Positions 53,765 to 63,100 of a DNA stretch of 64,000 nt are shown here, in pieces. Each line of letters opens with the position of its first letter. Position 1 is the stretch's first letter. Source of the stretch: Desulfobulbus_C sp964551175 (GTDB taxonomy: Bacteria; Desulfobacterota; Desulfobulbia; Desulfobulbales; Desulfobulbaceae). The notes beneath the pieces were generated by a model. That model was not told the DNA's origin, did no database searches, and was given only the letters and a program-made list of their open reading frames with translations. The stretch lies in the NCBI GenBank assembly GCA_964551175.1, contig CAZKBZ010000003.1:1-64000 (forward strand). Reading direction: 5' to 3'. The position numbers and the translations under genes are program-made.

Positions 53765-54667
53765 CTAATTCTTACCGTAAGCCTGCAGGCCAATCACACT
53801 GTTTGCTCCACCACGAAGAAAATAATAATTTTTAATTCCGGCAAGCTCCAGATTATACATCAGCCACCGCACCTGTTTGCCGACCTGGTCAAAGATGAGC
53901 AATGTCTGGCTGCGATATTTCTTGTTCTTCAGGATAACTTTTTGCAGAAGGTCGAAGGATGCTGTCCTGACTTTTCTTTTACCCAGTTCATTGAGCATGG
54001 TTTTGTTTTTTGAGCGAAATTCCGCCAGCTGTTTCCTGGCGCTGTCGGGCAGCCTTTCTTCGGCCTCCTGAGTGAGAAAACCTTTCTGGATATAATCCCG
54101 GGTGTCAATGGCGACCACGCCCGGCTCCCCCGCTTTCTTTTTGAAATCTTCCCAGGCAAGCGTTTTTTCTATGAATGCCGATTTTGGAATAAACTTCACT
54201 GGTGATTCCGGGAGGGGTTTTCCCAGAAGAACAGTGTCTTGCGGGTATTGCTCCGCCCATCCGGGGATGCCGAGATCAAAGGTGTATGTATTGTTGATAT
54301 CAGAGCTGACTGCCTGTAACTGTGCTTCATAAGCCTTGAAGCATGTTGTGCCGTTTCAGTAAAAGGCTATTTTTTTACCCTGTTTGTCTGCTGCAATGTT
54401 TTGCAGCTCGTCGCTGAATGATTTGCCCGACAGTGGCAGGTGCAGGGCATCCTTGATATGGATCGTGTCATATTCCAGTTTGGAGCGGACATCGATAATC
54501 ACAACGTTATGCTCAAGAAAATTCTTGCGCAGCTCATCAATTTCAATAGTTTTGAGCGCCTTGTATTTTTCTTCCTGCCGTCCGGGAAATTCAACGGCAG
54601 CCACCGGTCCTGCAAGGGCGAAAAGCACCGACAGCAGAATGAAGGTGGCGGTAATCTGTTTTTTCAT
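53765..54667 (-). CDS. Periplasmic tandem rhodanese with catalytic selenocysteine (TGA)
   Basis: One continuous frame of 300 residues from ATG 54665-54667 (GAGGA 7 nt upstream) to 53765, interrupted only by TGA at 54356-54358 (residue 104). A signal peptide (MKKQITATFILLSVLFALAG, cleavage near VAAV) leads to a first rhodanese domain: VVIIDVRSKLEYDTIHIKDA, then KKIAFY-TGA-NGTTCFKAYEA, where all known active rhodaneses have the catalytic Cys (FYCNG.xCxKS). The protein continues through FDLGIPGWAEQYP into a second rhodanese-like domain lacking a catalytic Cys (LLIFDQVG...YFLRGG). A 7-bp hairpin 12 nt after the TGA meets bacterial SECIS rules. The TGA therefore most likely encodes Sec. If read as a stop, both halves would be separate broken fragments. 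The enzyme would move sulfane sulfur in the periplasm. Confidence 0.85.
54323..54343 (-). promoter_or_regulatory. SECIS-like hairpin after the in-frame TGA
   Basis: TGCTTCA (54337-54343) pairs perfectly with TGAAGCA (54323-54329) around a seven-base loop AGGCTTA. The loop begins 19 nt after the TGA and has a G in its first two bases. Bacterial SECIS elements typically have an apical loop 16-37 nt beyond the UGA with a G among the first two loop bases, so the position and shape fit SelB binding. Confidence 0.7.
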
Positions 54668-54742
54668 GAAATAGTCCTCAGTAAGAAAGTATTGTATACT
54701 GTAATGGTTATATTCACTCATCTAAGAGACAATGGTTGTACA

Positions 54743-55525
54743 TCAGATGGCGGCATATAACTGTGTTGCCTCATTCATGACCTGCAGGATGATATCTGAA
54801 TTCCGCATGATCACCTCCGGTGTTAATCGGTTGCTGCGGCTGTATGCAGCCTTTTCAAACCAGCGAAAGGATTTAGCGGCCTGTGAGAGCCTTTTCCTGA
54901 TTTCAGGGGTGTTGCTTGGTACCTTGAGCAGATAATTCTGTGCTTTTCTGAATTCTTCCACAGTGCTCTTGAACTGTTCAAAAAAATCAGAGTTCTCCAC
55001 GCCCCAGAAATGAAGCATGTACAGGGCGGCCATGCGTTGCGACTGCATACGCTGGTGGCCGGCAATATTAACGACCTTAGCTTTTGCCTTTCCCGAGGCT
55101 TTCTGCATAAGAAGCACAACATTGTTGCTCGCTTTGCGGAGTTGGTCCAGTTCGTTGAGCAGGGCAAGGGCTTTGTCTTTATCAGGCTGTGCCATAACTT
55201 TTTCTTTTAGAGGTGTCCACAGCGTTTCTACGGAAACAAGGGCCGCCAGTATCTCGTCATTGATAAAAGCAGTTTTCAGGGTCTGAAGCTGATCTGAAAA
55301 TTTCTGTACGGTTTTTGTGCGATCTGCGGCTGGGTCCTGGTAGGTAATCTGCAAGCCGACCAGGGCATAATCTCTGAGCATCCGCTGGGTAAGCATCCGT
55401 TGACTGCCGGCAATATCAATGAGTTGCGCTGAAGTATATTCACCGGCAGCAACTGCTGAACAGGCGGTGGTCACCATGAGCAGGATACAAACATTAAGCA
55501 GCAGCCTGGCAACAGGGGTTATCAT
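54743..55525 (-). CDS. Stand-alone periplasmic PilJ-type sensor protein
   Basis: 260 residues. The signal peptide (MITPVARLLLNVCILLMVTTA, then CSAVAA) is followed by two type-IV-pili methyl-accepting-transducer N-terminal (PilJ) units. Each carries the NarX-like P-box: IAGSQRMLTQRMLRDYALVG and IAGHQRMQSQRMAALYM. The helical bundle continues to the C-terminus without a transmembrane or signalling domain, so it is a soluble or loosely held periplasmic protein. The two P-box-like motifs normally bind small anions in NarX/PilJ sensors. It lies between the MCP gene and the selenoprotein rhodanese gene, 75 bp from the latter, suggesting sensing linked to sulfur or nitrogen oxyanions (inference). 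Confidence 0.8.
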   Translation of the reverse strand: MITPVARLLLNVCILLMVTTACSAVAAGEYTSAQLIDIAGSQRMLTQRMLRDYALVGLQITYQDPAADRTKTVQKFSDQLQTLKTAFINDEILAALVSVETLWTPLKEKVMAQPDKDKALALLNELDQLRKASNNVVLLMQKASGKAKAKVVNIAGHQRMQSQRMAALYMLHFWGVENSDFFEQFKSTVEEFRKAQNYLLKVPSNTPEIRKRLSQAAKSFRWFEKAAYSRSNRLTPEVIMRNSDIILQVMNEATQLYAAI

Positions 55526-55651
55526 GTTCTCTCCTTGTTGAAATGTTTAATGCGGGGCATGGCCAACGGCCGGGTGAAAATTGTCAACACTCAGCCGGGT
55601 TAGAGAAAAGTGGTCGACTCCGCATGGATACGCTTTCCTTGCCAAGGAACC

Positions 55652-58600
55652 CTATGCTTTCTCCGAAGGATTGTCCCCTTCAAGAAGTGCTTCCAGAGAC
55701 GGTTCCTCTTCATTGCCTTCCTGATCGAGCATGGTTTCAAGCGACAGGGAATCAGCATCTCTGCTGCCGGATTCCTCGGCCGAAAGGATTTCGTCGGTTT
55801 CCGGCAGCTTGAAGGTAGATACAGATTGGAACATAGCGTTGGCGGCAATGGCCATGTCTTTCATGGCTGAAGATGTTGCCCGCGTCTCTTCCGTTGTTTT
55901 TGTCGTAATGCCACCGACTTCTCCCATGGTCCGAGCAATTATGACCGATCCTTCAGCCTGTTCGCCCGTTGCCTGGGAAACCGAATCAATAAGCTCGGCC
56001 ACTTCCGATGAGCGCCTGTTGATTTCCTGAAGCTTGTTCAGGGCATTCTCAGACAGCTTGCTCCCCTGGACAACTTTCTGGATACTTGAATCCATACTGG
56101 CACCGGCCTCGGTGATTTCACCAAGGATATTTTTGATCAAGGTTTCAATTTGCCGCGTGGAACCGGCCGCCCGCTCAGCAAGACGCTGAATTTCTTCTGC
56201 AACAACGGCAAAGCCTCGACCTTCTTCTCCGGCAGCCGCCGCCTGAATGGAGGCATTCAGGGCAAGGATTGAGGTACGGTCGGAAATTTCATTAATGGTT
56301 TTGGCAAACTCACTGATCTCCTGGGAACTCTCACCAAGACGTTTGATTGCCCGGGCTGTGTCCTGAACATTACCGCGAATGGCCTCCATGGCCTGGCTGG
56401 TATCTTCAACAGCCCTGGTTCCCTCAATGGCTGCTTCTCTGGACAGTTCGGAAGATTCAGCAGATTGGCTGGCTTTTTCAGCAGCCTCTTTAATGGCTTG
56501 GGTCATCTGATTGATCTTACCAACGGCTTCATTGATCATGGTGGCCTGACTGTCTGCATCAAGAGTGAGTTTGGCCGTGGAAACAATCAGATCCTGGGCT
56601 GTGTCTTCAACCTGCTCGGAAGAGTGCTTAATGGTTTCAATGGTTTTGGTGAATTCGTTGAGCATCATGTTCAGAGAATCAGCAACAGTACCTGTGGCAT
56701 CCGGCCTGACCGTGGCCCTGACGGACAGGTCACCTTCGGAAAGGGTGGAAATTTCTTCCAGCATTCCGATAATGGAATTTTGTAGCTGTTCATGTTCCTC
56801 CTGACGCTCCTTGAGCAGTTTTTTGGTTGCACTGATCATTGCGTTGAATGCAGAGGCCATGGTGCCGAGTTCGTCATTACTGATAACCTCTGCCCGGGCA
56901 TCAAGATCGCCTTTGTCAACCTTTGTGATAACATCCATGATTGCACGGACCTGACGGGTAATACCTGCGGAAACAAAGAAACTGAGCAACAGGGCGGCAC
57001 CGGCTCCGGCTGCAGTAAACAGTGTCAGCAGTTTAAACAGTCTGGAGATAGGCTGGAAGATTTCATTTTTACTGATTTCATTGACAAGAGCCCAGTGCAG
57101 TCCACGCAGAGAAAAAGGGGTCCATGAGGCAAGTACTTCGGTACCGTTTGCGTTCCTGGTTACTGCTGTTCCGCTTTTACCGGCCAGCGCTTCCTGGACC
57201 GGAGTCGTGTTCACCTTGACAGCCGGGTTGAGGATGGTTGCCTTGACGTCATTGTATTTTTCCAGATGCAGGGAGTCGGATCGAAACAGCTGATCCGGGC
57301 CTACGATATAAGCATCACCGGTTTCACTGTTGCCGCTGAAACCCCGCATGATGGCATTAATGGGATCAACACGCAGCTGCATGGCAACGATCATGGAAAC
57401 TTCGTTGTTCTGCAGCAGCGGTGAAGCGATAAAAGCTGCAGGAACATTATCGGACGGTTCGTATCGATTGAAATCACTCAGAGAAATATCCTTATTTTTC
57501 AGGACATTGACAACGACATTGTTTAATCCTGACTCGGCATAAGGGCCGGTAAGAATATTGGTTTCAAAATCAGGTTTGTGACCGACCGTATAGAGGATAA
57601 AACCGTCAGGCGTGATCAGGTAAATATCACCCAGGTCGTAGGTTTCCCGAAAAGTAGCAAAAAAGTCGGAGCCGGTGTCCTGCATTTCAACGGCCATGGC
57701 TTTGATCTGATCGAATTCAACAAACAGAGCCCACTTTACTCCTGCAAAATCAATCGGGGTGTACGCTGAAAGAACATGTTCGCCTCTGAAATCGATAATG
57801 GACATGGCTCCGTCCTTACCTTCAAAGGCCTGATCCACCGCTTCCGTATCCACGAGATAGGCAGGGTTGACCAGAACTTTTTCTTCAAAATAGACTGAAT
57901 TGGAACGAAGCATCCGGTCACGTCCGACAAGAAGAATGTCGCCGCTTCCACCCAGTTCCGTCCCTCCCTTCAGCACCTCGTCGATAACCTCATCGGTTAT
58001 ACGGAACAGGAAAACCCCCTTAACCGCACCATTAATTTTGAGCGGAGTAGAAAAATAGGCTGTTATTTCGTCCTTTCGCAGGGAAGATGGAGAAAAATCC
58101 GTGAACGAACCTTGTTTCTGCCCCTTGCTGAATGCCGTGTACTCCGGGGTATCTTTTTTCGTTTTCAGCGACATGCCTGTGCGTACAAATTTGTCATTGG
58201 AAAAAAGGACCTTGCCTGATTTCTCAGCCAGAATAACAGAGGAAAATTTATGGTCCTGCATCCATTTTTTGTAAAACTTCGTAAAGCTGACTGTATCAAC
58301 AGGTGAGCCGTCAGCTGATACAAGACGCGAAAATGTCTCCTTTTGCAGGGGACTGGATGCAAACCCCTTGATAAGGGTAAGATTCTGATCCAGAAAAGCT
58401 TCAAGTTCCCGTTTTTTCAAATCACGTATGGATACAAGCCGGGATATAATGGCCTGCTGGATCAGTTCAGCTGTTTTATTGAGTTCCTGGAGGTTCTTGG
58501 TCCGTTCTGCAAAGTAATCTTCCAACCCTTTTTTCTGCAGGTCACGTATGGACGCAAGGGAGGAAAAAGATTCCCTGATCAACGCTTTTGAAGACTGGTT

Positions 58601-58726
58601 GTAGCTGGTGTATCCAACAATGATCAAGGGTACCAGGGCAACAACAAGCATCCAGATCATGAGCTTGCTGCGAATACCCAGGCCTGTTTTTTGGCGGGCA
58701 GGTTGTGTTTGTTTGTTTTCCGTCAT
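55652..58726 (-). CDS. Methyl-accepting chemotaxis protein with large Cache sensor
   Basis: 1024 residues. AGGAG precedes ATG 58724-58726. TM1 is at about 24-44. A long periplasmic part (about 45-575) contains two Cache-like modules with repeated DILLVGRDRMLRSNS / DAYIVGPDQLFRSDS and ALFVEF / ALVNEI elements, implying duplication. TM2 is near 578-600, then two HAMP-type units (GDLDARAEV, GDLSVRATV). The signalling domain has the conserved tip EEGRGFAVVAEEIQRLAERA. The tail is acidic (DQEGNEEEPSLEALLEGD), with no CheR-binding pentapeptide. It lies 11 nt after the cheW gene and is part of the cheA-cheW-MCP operon. The ligand is unknown. Confidence 0.92.
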   Translation of the reverse strand: MTENKQTQPARQKTGLGIRSKLMIWMLVVALVPLIIVGYTSYNQSSKALIRESFSSLASIRDLQKKGLEDYFAERTKNLQELNKTAELIQQAIISRLVSIRDLKKRELEAFLDQNLTLIKGFASSPLQKETFSRLVSADGSPVDTVSFTKFYKKWMQDHKFSSVILAEKSGKVLFSNDKFVRTGMSLKTKKDTPEYTAFSKGQKQGSFTDFSPSSLRKDEITAYFSTPLKINGAVKGVFLFRITDEVIDEVLKGGTELGGSGDILLVGRDRMLRSNSVYFEEKVLVNPAYLVDTEAVDQAFEGKDGAMSIIDFRGEHVLSAYTPIDFAGVKWALFVEFDQIKAMAVEMQDTGSDFFATFRETYDLGDIYLITPDGFILYTVGHKPDFETNILTGPYAESGLNNVVVNVLKNKDISLSDFNRYEPSDNVPAAFIASPLLQNNEVSMIVAMQLRVDPINAIMRGFSGNSETGDAYIVGPDQLFRSDSLHLEKYNDVKATILNPAVKVNTTPVQEALAGKSGTAVTRNANGTEVLASWTPFSLRGLHWALVNEISKNEIFQPISRLFKLLTLFTAAGAGAALLLSFFVSAGITRQVRAIMDVITKVDKGDLDARAEVISNDELGTMASAFNAMISATKKLLKERQEEHEQLQNSIIGMLEEISTLSEGDLSVRATVRPDATGTVADSLNMMLNEFTKTIETIKHSSEQVEDTAQDLIVSTAKLTLDADSQATMINEAVGKINQMTQAIKEAAEKASQSAESSELSREAAIEGTRAVEDTSQAMEAIRGNVQDTARAIKRLGESSQEISEFAKTINEISDRTSILALNASIQAAAAGEEGRGFAVVAEEIQRLAERAAGSTRQIETLIKNILGEITEAGASMDSSIQKVVQGSKLSENALNKLQEINRRSSEVAELIDSVSQATGEQAEGSVIIARTMGEVGGITTKTTEETRATSSAMKDMAIAANAMFQSVSTFKLPETDEILSAEESGSRDADSLSLETMLDQEGNEEEPSLEALLEGDNPSEKA

Positions 58727-58737
58727 TTTTTTCTCCT

Positions 58738-59238
58738 TTAAGAATGACCGTTTTCAGTATGCAGAATTTTTGCCAGATCAGGAACTAGCAGAACTTGGTT
58801 TTCGTAATGAAAAATGCCTCTCACCGGTTGCATTTCAACACCTGCAGGTGCAGGAGCGGCAGGGGTATCACGGGTTGCAAGAATACTGATCCTGGCCGGA
58901 ACCTTAACTATGGCGTAGTCAAGCCCGGCAGTGGCTTGGCTGACAGGCACTCCTGTCCTGACAACCAGATACCGTGTTTCTGTCTTTTGCTGCTCTCCCT
59001 GCAGTCCGAATCGTGCTTCCAGATCAAGTACCGGCAGAATCCTGTTTTTCCAGGGACAGAGGCCCAGCAGAAAAGATTCTGCAAAAGGTACAGGTCTTGT
59101 TTTGACCCTGGTGCGTACTTCGAGAACCTGTCTGGAGGTAAAGGCGAAGCATACCGCATGCTTTTCAGGTGTTTGAAATGTAGTTTGAACGATAACCAGC
59201 TTGTCGGGAGCGCCGGTTGCGTTAACTTTTTGTTTCAT
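58738..59238 (-). CDS. cheW: CheW-domain coupling protein
   Basis: 166 residues. The CheW fold is visible: AVCFAFTSRQVLEVRTRVKTRPVP, LGLCPWKNRILPVLDLEARFGL, YLVVRTG and GIFHYENQVLLVPDLAKIL. It should link the adjacent MCP to the CheA-type kinase. It is in an operon with the MCP (11 nt downstream) and the CheW-like gene upstream (49 nt). Confidence 0.88.
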   Translation of the reverse strand: MKQKVNATGAPDKLVIVQTTFQTPEKHAVCFAFTSRQVLEVRTRVKTRPVPFAESFLLGLCPWKNRILPVLDLEARFGLQGEQQKTETRYLVVRTGVPVSQATAGLDYAIVKVPARISILATRDTPAAPAPAGVEMQPVRGIFHYENQVLLVPDLAKILHTENGHS

Positions 59239-59287
59239 ATGTTGTTCCTGTGCAGTGTAAGTATTTGTTGCTGAATATCCAGCCTGT

Positions 59288-60079
59288 TCATCTTTTTCGG
59301 GTACGATTGCAACGGGTAAGCGTCTGGCTGATCAGGTACTGTAGTGATTTGTCGTCCAGTGCGGCTTGCCTGCGCATTTCCGATGGAATATCTCTGGGGT
59401 GAAGAATAATTTCTTCCATCGGATTTCGGTTGTCGTACTTTTCAGCAACCCAGGCGATGATCTCCTGTATCGGATCATTGTCCCGGGATTTTTCACTGGT
59501 TTCAGTTAACGGTTGAGGGTCGGGGGTATGTATTTTGTCCCCTTTCCGGTTAACCTCAGGTATTGATTTCGTGTTGTTTGACGAAACAGGAGATACGGGA
59601 GATTGTGCCGTTTTTTCCTGATTCAGCCGGCGATGCTCTGCAATCGCCAGCTGAAGATCTTCGGCTGTTACCAGCATACTTTTTCGGGAAAAGAGGTTTA
59701 TGCAGAGTTCATGGAGTTTTCCCGGGTCAAGAAATAACACTACTTCGTCACCGCGGATCATGGCTTCGGGGCAGCAGGAACGCGCCTTTTCCGGATACAG
59801 GGCCGGGAGATCCTCCATCGGTTCACCCCTGTATTCTCCCAGATCCCGGTCAAAAAGCAGCAGATGCCTTCCGAGATCCTGGTGGATCTGGATAATCAGT
59901 TGTTCAGCTCCGGAAATTTCAGGATTGCGCCGGCGAAACAAGGCTTCCGGCACAAGCAGGTCTGCTTCTTTGCCTTGGGGTTCCTGCAGGAACTGATCCG
60001 GAGTATAGGTCGCATATATTGCTGAAGGTTCGATGCCGAGAAGAAAATTTCCCGATTCGAGCAGACGAATTGTTTTCAT
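59288..60079 (-). CDS. CheW-like protein with an extra C-terminal domain
   Basis: 263 residues. The N-terminal part (about 1-140) resembles a degenerate CheW fold (NFLLGIEPSAIYATY, HLLLFDRDLGEYRG, EVVLFLDPGKLHELC). It is followed by a disordered Ser/Pro/Lys-rich linker (about 155-215) and a helical region (DPIQEIIAWVAEKYDNRNPMEEI) without a known family. It lies between the CheA hybrid (22 nt) and CheW genes, so it probably belongs to the same chemosensory complex. The assignment to CheW rests on position and pattern only. Confidence 0.65.
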   Translation of the reverse strand: MKTIRLLESGNFLLGIEPSAIYATYTPDQFLQEPQGKEADLLVPEALFRRRNPEISGAEQLIIQIHQDLGRHLLLFDRDLGEYRGEPMEDLPALYPEKARSCCPEAMIRGDEVVLFLDPGKLHELCINLFSRKSMLVTAEDLQLAIAEHRRLNQEKTAQSPVSPVSSNNTKSIPEVNRKGDKIHTPDPQPLTETSEKSRDNDPIQEIIAWVAEKYDNRNPMEEIILHPRDIPSEMRRQAALDDKSLQYLISQTLTRCNRTRKR

Positions 60080-60101
60080 GGCAGGTGGTCGTCCCTATGC
60101 A

Positions 60102-63100
60102 TTATTGTTGAGTCAAGGTGGTGATTAAGGCCTTCAGATCCTGATCTTTGAACGGTTTGGTTACAAATCCCCGTGCACCCAGTGTTGTAGCCTTTTCCCT
60201 GTATTTACCGGCAGTTCTTGAGGTGAGCATCAATACGGGAATGTCACGGTACCCTGCCTGTGACTGCAGGGACTGGAGCACTTCAAAACCGTTCATCCTG
60301 GGCATTTCAATATCAAGAATAATAAGATCCGGACGGTGTTCACGTACCTTTTCCATAGCATCAACTCCATCATGAGCGGCAATGGGAAGCCATCCATGGT
60401 AGCTGATGAATTTATCAAGAACTTTCCTGATACTGATGGAGTCGTCAGCAAAGAGAACAGAGAGTTTCTTTTCTTCCGTTTCTTTCTGCCCGGTTTCAGT
60501 GGAAACGCTTTTGGGTTGTTCAGCGTTCAGGAGATCCTCTATCTTGAGAATGGGAATCAGGCTGCCGTCACCCATGATGGTGGCGCCGGCAATAAATGGG
60601 ATATTATCCAGGGGCTGACTCAGATTTTTTAAAACAATTTCCTTTCGTCCCAGAATCTGATCGGCAATGAGTATGCATTGTTTATCAGCAATTTCCGCCA
60701 GGATACCCAACTGAGAGGATGCATGATCCGTACCCTGGAGACCGGGGGCTGTGATCTGGAAAATTTCAGCAGGTCGGAGCACCGGAATTGTTTTTCCTTT
60801 GATAACAAGCGTCTGACCCTTGGCATCCTGCACGGGAATTCGGATGATTCTGTTGATATCGCTCATGGGGAGTGCAAAAGTCTGGTCACCGAAGGACACA
60901 ATCAGGGCCGGCAGCTGGGCAACGACAATGGGTATGGAAATGATGAATTCCACCCCTGCACCCCGGGCAGATTTTACTTCAATGTTCCCGTTGAGCAGTT
61001 CCAGACCGTTCCGGACCACATCCATGCCCACACCACGACCTGAAATGTTGCTTACCTTTGTTCTCACGGAAAAACCCTGCCGGAAAATAAGTGCGGCCAG
61101 TTCCCCGCGACCCATGTTCTCCGTGTCCATGTCCGGATAGAGTTTCCCGGCTCTTGCCCTGATAGCATCATAATTCAGCCCGGAGCCGTCATCTGAAAGA
61201 CGGAGAACAAAGTGGCTGCCCCGTCGGGTGCAGTGTATCCGGATTGTTGCCTGGTCCGGTTTCCCGGCAATTTGCCTGTCCTTTTTGTTTTCGATGCCAT
61301 GATCAACGGCATTGCGAAGCATGTGCATCAAAGGATCGGCAAGAACATCCCAGACATGCGTATCCATTTCAATGGAACCGCCTTCAATGACAAGGCGGAC
61401 ATTTTTTTTGGTCGCCCGGGAAGCCTCACGCACTGTCCGGTACAACCGGTTGGCCAGGGTAGAAAAGGGCGTCATTTGGATACTCTGGATCGCAGTCTGG
61501 ACTTCCGAAACCAGTTTGTTCTGTCGTTCTACAGCCCTGTGCCAGGTCTGACGGATTCCCTGGCCCTGATCCATGATGGATTCCAGGTCCAGAACGGCTT
61601 CCTGCATGGATCGGATCAGTATATTGAGTTCCGAATAGCGGTCCAGCTCCAGGGGATCAAATTCATCCAGCAGACTGTTGTTGTCATGCCCGGGGCCTTC
61701 CATGGTGCCAAAATGAGGGATAGTAGCCAGTTCGTAACCGGCTTCAAGGCTGGAGGCTATTCCTTTGAAACGTTGCAGGACCATGGAGAAATCGCTGAAA
61801 ATGGTCTGCATGCTGTGATCGGAGTTTTCAAAGCTTCCCAGGTTGATGGAAAGATCACCACCCAGTCCTGAAATCCTCTCCAGTTTATCTCCCCGCACCC
61901 GCAGAGTCTTTTTGCGCAACAGCGTATTGGTTGATCTGGTTTGCCGGGGGCGGATGGTGATTTGTTCATCATTATTTGCCTGGTGACGGGTGGGTTGGGG
62001 GGAGGCAGATTCGCTGAATAGCGGGCCGTCTTTTTCAGGTTTCTGTAGAACTGTTACAAAAGATTTCCGGATTTCATGCATCCTCCTGGTTTGATCAATA
62101 TCCGGCTGTTCACAAAAATGTTCCAGCACGTCGGAAGCCTGGACCATGGCTGTGACTATTTCTGCGGTTAATGCTTCGGTGCGGGTAAGCAGACTGTCCA
62201 GAAATGTTTCAAATTCTCCGGCCCATTCCACCATGGTTGTGTGGCCGATGACGGCAGCTCCACCTTTTATTCCATGAACAGCTCTGTAGATCGTTTTAAG
62301 GATGTGGAGAAGCTCTTTATCAATAACCGTCGGCTCCTGGACAATGCGTGCCAGTAAATTGAGCTGCCTGCCTATTCCTTCCAGGTACTCCTCGGACTCA
62401 TCGTCAAAACTTTGCTGCAGTTCCGTATCAATGGCCGATTCGTTTTTTGCTGTTTCAGGTTGCGGTTCAGGTGGTTGTGAGGTGGTATCTTTGATCTGCC
62501 GGCTGTCATTTTCCATGAACTGCTTGAACCTGGCCAGGAGTTCACCAGTGATCTGATCTGTTTCCAGGTTGGGATCTTCCACCAGGCCGTCAAGCAGTTC
62601 TGTCCCGTCGATCATGGAACCGATTAAATCCGGAGAAACACGCTGCGCATCATCGTGGAGCCAGTCAAGAAAATCTTCAAATGAATGTCCCCATGCCGCC
62701 ACCGTCTCTATGCCGACAACCGCCGCTGCACCCTTGAGGGTGTGAACTCCCCGACGTATGATATGGAGTCGTTTTTTGATGGATTCCGTGATTGCTGCCG
62801 GTTCAATGATCTCGGATTCCAGGACATTGAGCTCCGTATTCAGTATGCTCAGATGCTCAGATGCCTCCTCCAGGAAACTTTCCCGCATTTCCTGTTCAAA
62901 GGAGGACGGCTGTTGTTGCGGTTCAGGATCAGGAGGCGTAATGTCGCTGGATTCAGCCTGAAAGGATTTATTCTCTGCAGCCTCTGGTTCATTCCCATCG
63001 GCAGGATCGGCTGCGTCGGAAGCAGTATCTTCAACCTCTTTGCTTTCAGCAAGAAAAGACTCCAGACCGGGGAGATCATCAATGCTTTCCTCTTCATCGG

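Noticed and set aside
54356..54721. Short 121-residue rhodanese fragment ending at TGA, and a separate 144-residue gene at 53765-54199
   Set aside because: Both are the same frame on either side of one TGA at the catalytic position; treated as one selenoprotein gene.
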